The notes under the pieces: model-generated
The model's database searches: none
Told to the model about the DNA's origin: nothing
Seen by the model: the letters and a program-made list of their open reading frames with translations, nothing else
Source of the DNA: Methanobrevibacter sp.
GTDB lineage: Archaea > Methanobacteriota > Methanobacteria > Methanobacteriales > Methanobacteriaceae
NCBI GenBank assembly: GCA_016291275.1
Contig: JAEEWY010000060.1
Span: forward strand, 1 to 8,485
DNA: 8,485 nucleotides
Direction of reading: 5' to 3'
Shown: positions 4,299 to 8,485 of the stretch, in pieces
Numbering within the stretch: position 1 is the first letter of the stretch
Layout: every line of letters starts with the position of its first letter
Program-made: the position numbers and the translations under genes

Positions 4299-5546
4299 CT
4301 AATATAAATTTGCCATTCTAGGATTGGACATTTCCTCTTCAATTCTGATAAGTTCATTTAATTTAGCTATTCTTTCACCACCAATTGCACCGGTCTTAAT
4401 CATTGGCGCACCGAATGCAATTGCCAAGTGAGCAATGGTTTCATCACAGGTCTCACCGGATCTGTGGGAAACAACAGGCATTACGCCATTCTCTTTAGCT
4501 AATCTTACAGTTGCATAAGTATCTGTTAAAGTACCTATTTGATTTGGCTTGATTATGATTGCATTTGCAGCATTCATTTCAATTCCTTTAGCCAACAATT
4601 CACTATTTGTTACGAATAAATCATCACCGCAAACGCGACATTTATTGCCTACTTTTGCAGTGAGCTCTGCAAATCCTTCAAAATCTTTCTCATCAAAAGG
4701 ATCTTCAACATAGAACATATGATAAGTTTCAATCAAGTCTTTTACATAATCAACCTGGTCACCGCTGTCTCTTTCAAGACCGTCTTGACCATAGACATAT
4801 TTTCCTTCTTCCTCGCTCCAGAATTCAGATGAAGCCATATCCAAACCAGGCTTTATGATAAAACCAAGCTCATCACCAACCTCTTCACAAGCTTGAGCTT
4901 GAATCTCCAAAGCTTGATCATTAGTGATGTTTGGAATCCATCCTCCTTCATCACCTTTTCCACCAGTGAAGCTAGGGTCTTTTTTGCTTATGAGTTCCTT
5001 CAATCTTTTATGAACTTCGACATTAGCGAAAACCGCTTCTGTAATGTCACTTGCTCCAACAGGAACAACCAGGAACTCTTGAATGTCAGGTGCATTAGGA
5101 CCTGCATGAGCCCCTCCATTCATCATATTCCCTAATGGATAAGGAATTTCCTTAATGAAATTGCCTCCCAAGAAATTGTAAAGAGGCAAATTGTAACTCA
5201 TTGCCGCTGCTTTAGCTGCAGCCATTGAAACAGCTACAGTGGTATTTCCACCAATTGCAGACAAGTTGTCGGTTCCATCAATTTCCTTAAGGATTTCATC
5301 AATGTCCTCGATGTCTTCAGCAGCCATACCAATAAGTTCGGAGGAGATTAAATCTTCAACCTCAGTGATTACTTGACTCACTCCGCCTTCTGGGAAAGAA
5401 ACGACTTCTCTAGAACCAGTGCTTGCACCACTTGGTGCAGCAGCTCTTCCAAATCCGTTCCAGGTAATTATGTCCACTTCAACAGTAGGATTTCCCCTGC
5501 TGTCTAAAATCTTTCTAACACGAACATCTTCAATTACACTATCCAA
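4299..5546 (-). CDS. eno: Enolase (phosphopyruvate hydratase)
   Basis: Enolase interconverts 2-phosphoglycerate and phosphoenolpyruvate in lower glycolysis and gluconeogenesis, and in methanogens it mainly serves biosynthesis from CO2. At 415 residues it is full length. Active-site elements by homology are the mobile loop SGASTG (39-44), His147 in GGAHAGPNAPDIQEF, Glu157, catalytic Glu200 in GDEGGW, metal ligands Asp236 (LDMASSEF), Glu281 (VEDPFDE) and Asp308 (CGDDLFVTN), Lys333 (IIKPNQIGT), HRSGET (361-366) and Lys384 (IKTGA). The start codon is TTG at 5544-5546. The strong GAGGTG site (5552-5557, spacer 5 nt) and the family N-terminus (IEDVRVRKILDSRGNPTVEV) support it. It is preceded by a 591-nt gene-free gap, with a candidate TATA box at 5587-5594, so it starts a new transcription unit after rpoK. 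Confidence 0.98.
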   Translation of the reverse strand: MDSVIEDVRVRKILDSRGNPTVEVDIITWNGFGRAAAPSGASTGSREVVSFPEGGVSQVITEVEDLISSELIGMAAEDIEDIDEILKEIDGTDNLSAIGGNTTVAVSMAAAKAAAMSYNLPLYNFLGGNFIKEIPYPLGNMMNGGAHAGPNAPDIQEFLVVPVGASDITEAVFANVEVHKRLKELISKKDPSFTGGKGDEGGWIPNITNDQALEIQAQACEEVGDELGFIIKPGLDMASSEFWSEEEGKYVYGQDGLERDSGDQVDYVKDLIETYHMFYVEDPFDEKDFEGFAELTAKVGNKCRVCGDDLFVTNSELLAKGIEMNAANAIIIKPNQIGTLTDTYATVRLAKENGVMPVVSHRSGETCDETIAHLAIAFGAPMIKTGAIGGERIAKLNELIRIEEEMSNPRMANLY

Positions 5547-5551
5547 AATAA

Positions 5552-5557
5552 CACCTC
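5552..5557 (-). promoter_or_regulatory. Strong ribosome binding site for the TTG start of enolase
   Basis: GAGGTG on the minus strand lies 5 nt before TTG at 5544-5546. No ATG in the vicinity gives a better N-terminus. A weak start codon paired with a strong site is consistent with tuned translation. Confidence 0.75.
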
Positions 5558-5586
5558 ATAGGTTATAAAGAATAAATTAAATTAAT

Positions 5587-5594
5587 ATTATAAA
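5587..5594 (-). promoter_or_regulatory. Candidate TATA box for enolase
   Basis: TTTATAAT on the minus strand is preceded by AAATTTCA (5595-5602), which could serve as BRE. It is centred about 44 nt before the start codon. Initiation about 25 nt downstream gives a leader of about 20 nt that includes the GAGGTG site. Confidence 0.45.
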
Positions 5595-5732
5595 TGAAAT
5601 TTAACTATTCCTTAAAATTTCAGATAATAAATATGCAATTTTAAGTATGCAATTTGCTAGTTTTCCTTATGAACGAACTAAATAAACCTAATATTGACTA
5701 TAAAGTTCCAATTAACTAATGATCATTAAATT

Positions 5733-5809
5733 ATCAATAATTCATTATCAATACAATTAATACTAATTGCACAATTAATCAATAATTATACTTTAATCAA
5801 TAATTGATT
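5733..5809. repeat. Repeated ATCAATAATT elements, one inside a palindrome
   Basis: Exact copies of ATCAATAATT lie at 5733-5742, 5778-5787 and 5796-5805. The last two share a longer TAATCAATAATT and are 18 bp apart. A degenerate copy starts at 5747. The final copy is part of a perfect 7-1-7 palindrome, AATCAAT-A-ATTGATT (5795-5809). They could be regulatory protein sites upstream of enolase, or simple AT-rich drift. Confidence 0.45.
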
Positions 5810-6055
5810 TACCAATGAGATTCAAAAGAATCCTTTTTCAATTCGTCTTACCATAAAATCTATAATGGATTTGAAATCATAAAAAAACTAGAAGGTTGAT
5901 TTATAGATTGCATATGATATTCTTAATTTAAAGAAATAAATAAATTTAAATAAATTATATGATTTAAAATCTAAATTAAATAATTTTAATAATTTATTTA
6001 TAATATTATTAAGTAATTTATCACTTAAATACTTAATCATTAAATATATAAAATT

Positions 6056-6118
6056 CTTTTTAAATAAAAAGAACAGTTATACTGATTTTTAAATTCTTTT
6101 TTGAAAATAAAAAAGAAT
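6056..6118 (-). terminator. Hairpins and T-runs ending rpoK
   Basis: Twenty nucleotides past the rpoK stop codon is a perfect 10-bp inverted repeat, ATTCTTTTTT (6093-6102) and AAAAAAGAAT (6109-6118), with a 6-nt loop. It is followed in the minus direction by a second one, CTTTTT and AAAAAG (6056-6071). Both carry T-runs on the transcript strand. It is a likely end of the RNA polymerase/ribosomal protein unit. Confidence 0.6.
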
Positions 6119-6137
6119 AGATAAAAGAATAAATGAT

Positions 6138-6356
6138 TTATTCTTTGTGTCTAACGTTTAAAGGCAAAATGCCTAATTCAAGTTCCTTAGTAGCTATGTC
6201 AATAGGATCAAGAGATTTGGAACTTTTAAGGAATTTTTCAATTTCCTTATGTTTCATAGGTTTAGCACCCATGGAAAGCTGAATAGCTCTTGCACCTAAA
6301 ACTCTAGCCTTTTCGAATCTTGTTAATTTTTTTGTATTGTCTTTATTTGCAGCCAT
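6138..6356 (-). CDS. rpoK: DNA-directed RNA polymerase subunit K (Rpb6/omega homologue)
   Basis: This small subunit of archaeal RNA polymerase clamps the largest subunit and aids assembly. It has 72 residues. The family signatures are LTRFEKARVLGARAIQLSMGA (11-31) and LDPIDIATKELELGILPLNVR (49-69). Between them, residues 34-48 form a Lys-rich stretch that seems longer than the linker in the family members I remember. A Lys/Asn-rich N-terminal extension of about 10 residues precedes the core. Ribosome site GGAG (6364-6367) lies 7 nt before the ATG. It is 118 nt downstream of rpoN with T-runs between, so it may have its own promoter (TTTATACA at 6390-6397 is a candidate). Confidence 0.93.
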   Translation of the reverse strand: MAANKDNTKKLTRFEKARVLGARAIQLSMGAKPMKHKEIEKFLKSSKSLDPIDIATKELELGILPLNVRHKE

Positions 6357-6389
6357 TATTTAACTCCTAATTATTAAACAATAATCAAT

Positions 6390-6397
6390 TGTATAAA
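6390..6397 (-). promoter_or_regulatory. Candidate TATA box for rpoK
   Basis: TTTATACA on the minus strand is centred about 37 nt before the rpoK ATG. The implied leader is only about 12 nt, just enough to hold the GGAG site. This is tentative, since rpoK could also be transcribed from upstream. Confidence 0.3.
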
Positions 6398-6452
6398 CTA
6401 TTAATAGCTAATTAATTCCCAAATTGATAAAATAATCATTTAAGCCTAAAAT

Positions 6453-6465
6453 AAAAAATAAAAAA
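6453..6465 (-). terminator. Double T6 run after rpoN
   Basis: In the minus direction T6 (6460-6465) and T6 (6453-6458) begin 9 nt past the rpoN stop codon, after a CC. No hairpin is associated with them. This fits a weak or partial archaeal terminator between rpoN and rpoK. Confidence 0.4.
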
Positions 6466-6474
6466 GGATAAAGA

Positions 6475-6645
6475 TTATTCCCAAGTTTCAACATGAGAAA
6501 TTAACATTCTTCTACAACAATATCTTGTAATACCCATATCATCCAAAATATCTTTTGACTCTTCACCATCAGCTAATCTGCGGTTGTATTCATCAAAATA
6601 TGCAGAAACGGGTTTTCCACAACTTATACATCGTATAGGTATCAT
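6475..6645 (-). CDS. rpoN: DNA-directed RNA polymerase subunit N (Rpb10 homologue)
   Basis: This is a 56-residue zinc-binding subunit of archaeal RNA polymerase that bridges subunits B, D and L in the assembly platform. Reading the minus strand gives MIPIRCISCGKPVSAYF at the N-terminus. The atypical zinc-ribbon ligands C6-x2-C9 and the invariant adjacent pair C43-C44 (in RYCCRRML) are all present, and the C-terminus is SHVETWE. The length and spacing match the Rpb10/RpoN family. The start is the ATG at 6643-6645, and no other start codon extends the frame usefully. The Shine-Dalgarno match is weak (GATGAT, GGAAA), whereas a TTTATATA box sits about 24 nt upstream (6665-6672). It lies between rps9 and rpoK in the conserved order. 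It is unrelated to bacterial sigma-54, which shares the symbol. Confidence 0.96.
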   Translation of the reverse strand: MIPIRCISCGKPVSAYFDEYNRRLADGEESKDILDDMGITRYCCRRMLISHVETWE

Positions 6646-6664
6646 ATAATCATCATTTCCTTTT

Positions 6665-6672
6665 TATATAAA
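6665..6672 (-). promoter_or_regulatory. Candidate TATA box close to the rpoN start
   Basis: TTTATATA on the minus strand is an exact archaeal consensus match but is centred only about 24 nt before the ATG. If used at normal spacing the mRNA would be leaderless or nearly so. The weak ribosome site fits this. Confidence 0.35.
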
Positions 6673-6675
6673 ACA

Positions 6676-6702
6676 TATTTCATAATTAAAGAATATGAAA
6701 TA
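6676..6702. repeat. 9-bp inverted repeat upstream of rpoN
   Basis: TATTTCATA (6676-6684) and TATGAAATA (6694-6702) are perfect inverted arms around a 9-nt spacer, directly upstream of the TTTATATA box at 6665-6672. They could be an operator or a transcript hairpin. Confidence 0.35.
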
Positions 6703-6779
6703 ATCAAATTAAATTTTACAGCTTTTTCCAATCTCAAATGAAAAATTAAAAAGATTAGAAAATACTTACAGAGAATTTG

Positions 6780-6846
6780 ATAAATTTTACAATTTCTAAA
6801 TATTCTAAAAAAATGAATTTAGAACATTATAGAATGTAAAATTTAT
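6780..6846 (-). repeat. Two-stage hairpin in the rps9-rpoN spacer
   Basis: A perfect 12-bp outer stem (6780-6791 with 6835-6846; ATAAATTTTACA and TGTAAAATTTAT) encloses an 8-bp inner stem (TTCTAAAT 6794-6801 with ATTTAGAA 6817-6824). The internal loop is asymmetric, and on the minus strand the terminal loop contains T7. It begins 23 nt past the rps9 stop codon. The 10-mer AAATTTTACA also recurs at 6711-6720. The structure may act as a terminator, a processing site or an RNA stabiliser at the end of the ribosomal protein mRNA. Confidence 0.5.
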
Positions 6847-6869
6847 ATTAAATACATAATGTATAAAAA

Positions 6870-7268
6870 TTATCTGTAACTTTTTTGTTTACGAGCTCTA
6901 GCTCCAGGACCACCGTATTTTTTAGGTTCAGAACGTCTTGGGTCACCTACTAACATGGTTCTGTCATATTGAGTGTAGATCTCTTTTAAGTCCATGTCTT
7001 GAGTCCATTGTACTAAACCTTTTGCAATTACCATACGTGCAGCTTCAGCTTGGCCCATAACTCCTCCACCATTAACTCTGATGGAAATGTCCACTTGGTT
7101 AGCAACATCTCCAGCTAATTCTAATGGTTCGGTTAATTTTAAACGTGCAAGTTCTGGAGAATAAAGTTCTAAAGGAACTTTATTGATTCTTACTTTACCA
7201 GTACCTTCTCTTACAGTACCTCTTGCAATAGCTGTTTTACGCTTACCGCTTGTATGAACAACTTTCAT
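6870..7268 (-). CDS. rpsI: 30S ribosomal protein S9 (uS9)
   Basis: This small-subunit ribosomal protein has a C-terminal tail that reaches the P-site tRNA. It has 132 residues, typical for archaea. Conserved parts are TSGKRKTAIARGTVREGTGKV (5-25, quoted in part), INKVPLELY (28-36), RVNGGGVMGQAEAARMVIAKGL (63-84) and the basic end GGPGARARKQKSYR, with the near-invariant KSYR terminus intact. Ribosome site GGAG lies 8 nt before the ATG at 7268. The start is set by the compact N-terminus MKVVHTSGKRK. It lies 72 nt downstream of rpl13, the universal partner gene of rps9, and is surely in the same operon. Confidence 0.97.
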   Translation of the reverse strand: MKVVHTSGKRKTAIARGTVREGTGKVRINKVPLELYSPELARLKLTEPLELAGDVANQVDISIRVNGGGVMGQAEAARMVIAKGLVQWTQDMDLKEIYTQYDRTMLVGDPRRSEPKKYGGPGARARKQKSYR

Positions 7269-7340
7269 ATCAATTACTCCATTATTTAATATAATTCGTA
7301 TAATAATCCTTAATTAGAACAAATCAAACTTTCACTAAAT

Positions 7341-7769
7341 CTATTCGAATTTAGCACCTAAAAGTTTAGAGATTTCTCCTAATTCCATTCCTTTTTTAAT
7401 GTCGTTATATTCAGCTTCAGGCATGGTTATAAGTTCAGCATCAGCATACTCTTCAGGTACACCTACAAATGCTTTGAATCCTTTGAAAGCAGTTTTACCT
7501 TTTGCTTTTTTCATAGGTAACATACCTCTTACGGTTCTTCTGAATATATCTTCTGGTCTTCTTGGGTATTTAGGACCTAAGTCACGAGGGTTAGAGATAC
7601 TTGCTCTGTCTACTCTTTGTTTGTACTTAGCATAAGCCCAATCTTTATTACCAGTTAACATTATTTTTTCAGCGTTGAGAACTACAATCTCTTCGCCTTC
7701 GAGAAGTTGCTTGCTGACTACACTAGCAAGTCTTCCTAAAATATGTCCTTCACCGTTAATAATAATCAT
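7341..7769 (-). CDS. rplM: 50S ribosomal protein L13 (uL13)
   Basis: This large-subunit protein of 142 residues contacts 23S rRNA. Conserved elements are GHILGRLASVVSKQLLEGE (8-26) near the N-terminus, EKIMLTGNKDWAYAKYKQR (34-52), GPKYPRRPEDIFRRTVRGML (65-84) followed by PMKKAKG, and KAFVGVPEEY. The ribosome site GGTGA (7774-7778) lies 4 nt before the ATG at 7769. It is 18 nt downstream of rpl18e, and the order L18e, L13, S9 is the standard archaeal and eukaryote-like arrangement. Confidence 0.97.
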   Translation of the reverse strand: MIIINGEGHILGRLASVVSKQLLEGEEIVVLNAEKIMLTGNKDWAYAKYKQRVDRASISNPRDLGPKYPRRPEDIFRRTVRGMLPMKKAKGKTAFKGFKAFVGVPEEYADAELITMPEAEYNDIKKGMELGEISKLLGAKFE

Positions 7770-7787
7770 TTTTTCACCAACCCTAGC

Positions 7788-8153
7788 TTATAACATAATT
7801 TTTACATTGCTACCTTTAGGATTTGCTTCTGCAAGTTCTGCAATAGAAAGAGCTTCACTACCGAATTTTTCTATTTTTGCTTCAGCGTTTTTAGTAAATC
7901 CTAATGCTGCTATAGTAACTTTGTGATCTAATTTACCGTCAGATAATACTTTACCTGGAATAACCACAGTTTCTCCTTCAACAGTGTGTTTGTTAATGTG
8001 AGAAAGGCTTACTTCAGCTTGGTTTCTGCAAGGTTTTTCGAGCTTGATAGCTACTTCTTTCCAGATACCTACTTCTTCCTCATAAGACTGTTTTCTAAGA
8101 TTGTAAATAAGGTCAATAAGGTTAGGATTAGTTTTCTTAATTTCTCTAGCCAT
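7788..8153 (-). CDS. rpl18e: 50S ribosomal protein L18e (eL18)
   Basis: This archaeal/eukaryotic-type large-subunit protein belongs to the L15/L18e fold and has 121 residues. Diagnostic stretches are KTNPNLIDLIYNLRKQSYEEE (7-27), VWKEVA-like GIWKEVAIKLEKPCRNQAEV (29-48), the SLSHINKHTVEGETVVIPGKVL region, and ALGFTKNAEAKIEK near the C-terminus. A full GGAGG site (8163-8167) lies 9 nt before the ATG and is encoded by the last codons of rpoD. The two genes are 2 nt apart, so they are co-transcribed and probably translationally coupled. Confidence 0.96.
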   Translation of the reverse strand: MAREIKKTNPNLIDLIYNLRKQSYEEEVGIWKEVAIKLEKPCRNQAEVSLSHINKHTVEGETVVIPGKVLSDGKLDHKVTIAALGFTKNAEAKIEKFGSEALSIAELAEANPKGSNVKIML

Positions 8154-8155
8154 TA

Positions 8156-8485
8156 TTAGCTTCCTCCTTCACTAAATGTGATAAACTCATCTGTTTTAGC
8201 ATCTAAAACATCACAAGCTTTTAATAAAACCTCTTTAGGAGGCATTGATCCATCAGTTTCAATTTTAAAAATAAAATCATTTTCACGATACCCAACAGTA
8301 ATACATTTAGATTCTGCTGCTTTTGCTGCCCTTACACAAGCTTTACAAAGTGAGCAGTTTTCAATATCGACAACTTCAATCTTTCCTTCTTCGCTGTCAA
8401 AATCAAGCACTCCTCTAGGACATGCATCAACAACTGCAGTAGCAACAGTGCTGTCAACTTTTTCTTCAGTTTCAATTTCTGGATA
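8156..8485 (-). CDS. rpoD: DNA-directed RNA polymerase subunit D, C-terminal part (partial)
   Basis: This is the alpha/Rpb3-like assembly subunit of archaeal RNA polymerase. The 5' part lies beyond the right edge; 109 residues are visible, beginning YPEIETEEKVDSTVA. It includes the Fe-S insert domain: a Cys in DACPRG, then 22 residues later C-x2-C-x2-C in ENCSLCKACVRAA. This matches the four ligands of the single-cluster type known from Sulfolobus. A fifth Cys follows in SKCITVGY. The Cys that would complete a second cluster after CSLCKAC is replaced (VRAA), so only one [4Fe-4S] cluster is expected. The tail SMPPKEVLLKACDVLDAK is the C-terminal dimerisation helix region. The codon at 8408-8410 is GTG inside the gene (Val of CPRGVLDF), not a start. 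This is archaeal RpoD, not bacterial sigma-70. Confidence 0.95.
   Translation of the reverse strand, partial: YPEIETEEKVDSTVATAVVDACPRGVLDFDSEEGKIEVVDIENCSLCKACVRAAKAAESKCITVGYRENDFIFKIETDGSMPPKEVLLKACDVLDAKTDEFITFSEGGS
8163..8167 (-). promoter_or_regulatory. Perfect Shine-Dalgarno for rpl18e inside the rpoD end
   Basis: GGAGG on the minus strand overlaps the C-terminal Gly-Gly-Ser codons of rpoD and is 9 nt from the rpl18e ATG. The arrangement suggests coupling of L18e translation to RpoD termination. Confidence 0.7.

Larger units (their letters stand above)
5547..6137. other. 591-nt gene-free gap between rpoK and eno
   Basis: No credible gene is present. Only ORFs of at most about 16 codons exist, without ribosome sites, and there is no tRNA-like segment. 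The gap contains the enolase promoter (right-to-left), repeats of ATCAATAATT (5733-5805), a perfect palindrome at 5795-5809, an inverted repeat ATTAAGTA/TACTTAAT (6008-6037) and the rpoK terminator (6056-6118). Around 5820-5900 the sequence is less AT-rich than its flanks (for example GATTCAAAAGAATCC and CTAGAAGGTTG). That part could be a decayed gene or a small RNA, but I cannot show either. Confidence 0.5.

Noticed and set aside
4893..5135. Plus-strand ORF of 80 codons opposite enolase
   Set aside because: It is antisense to enolase codons; the composition reflects the reverse frame of a real gene.
5594..5719. Tiny plus-strand ORFs upstream of enolase (12-16 codons, for example 5669-5719)
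   Set aside because: They are too short, lack ribosome sites and are opposite in direction to the enolase promoter; chance is sufficient.
5547..6137. tRNA or riboswitch in the long spacer
   Set aside because: No acceptor/T-loop signature such as GGTTCGAATC, and no GC-rich conserved structure is visible.
7399..7926. Two plus-strand ORFs (7399-7635 and 7675-7926) opposite rpl13 and rpl18e
   Set aside because: They are reverse-frame shadows of conserved ribosomal protein genes, and the second straddles two genes.
8156..8410. Separate ferredoxin-like gene starting at 8410
   Set aside because: The codon at 8408-8410 is GTG inside the continuous RpoD frame (CPRGVLDF), and the frame stays open to the window edge.

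Overview
The window is very AT-rich, and between genes it is almost pure A/T. It carries an archaeal information-processing gene block. The conserved gene order and the methanogen-type proteins point to Methanobacteriales, most likely Methanobrevibacter or a close relative. That assignment rests on gene content, base composition and remembered synteny with Methanothermobacter; no search was run.

Right side (about 3250-8485, all on the minus strand, so transcription runs right to left): rpoD (3' part only, cut by the window edge), rpl18e, rpl13, rps9, rpoN, rpoK, eno, a two-cluster ferredoxin and rps2. This is the classical euryarchaeal cluster of ribosomal proteins, RNA polymerase subunits and enolase. 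The first genes are packed tightly (gaps of 2, 18 and 72 nt). From rps9 onward the spacers grow to 112-591 nt and contain T-runs (minus sense), hairpins and candidate TATA boxes. The cluster therefore looks split into several transcription units.

Middle (about 1720-3250): a MEMO-family protein (AmmeMemoRadiSam protein B) follows rps2, as in related archaea. It is followed by a TfoX N-terminal-domain protein rather than by the mevalonate-pathway genes that I recall following it in relatives.

Left side (1-1700): this is more accessory in character. It holds a small Cys-rich protein of 49 residues, a SpoIIM/DUF95 membrane protein on the minus strand and, divergent from it, a site-2 protease (M50) gene. 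The protease gene is broken: about 40 residues are missing between the HEIGH zinc motif and the IAIAGP segment, and the join is out of frame. The two remaining pieces meet at an ATGA stop/start overlap.

I see no mobile element, CRISPR array, tRNA or rRNA, and no convincing new multigene system. The items most worth a second look are the out-of-frame deletion in the site-2 protease, the 591-nt gene-free gap between rpoK and eno with its repeated ATCAATAATT elements, the hairpins around rps2 and between rps9 and rpoN, the palindrome just before the Cys-rich gene, and the altered neighbourhood of MEMO.
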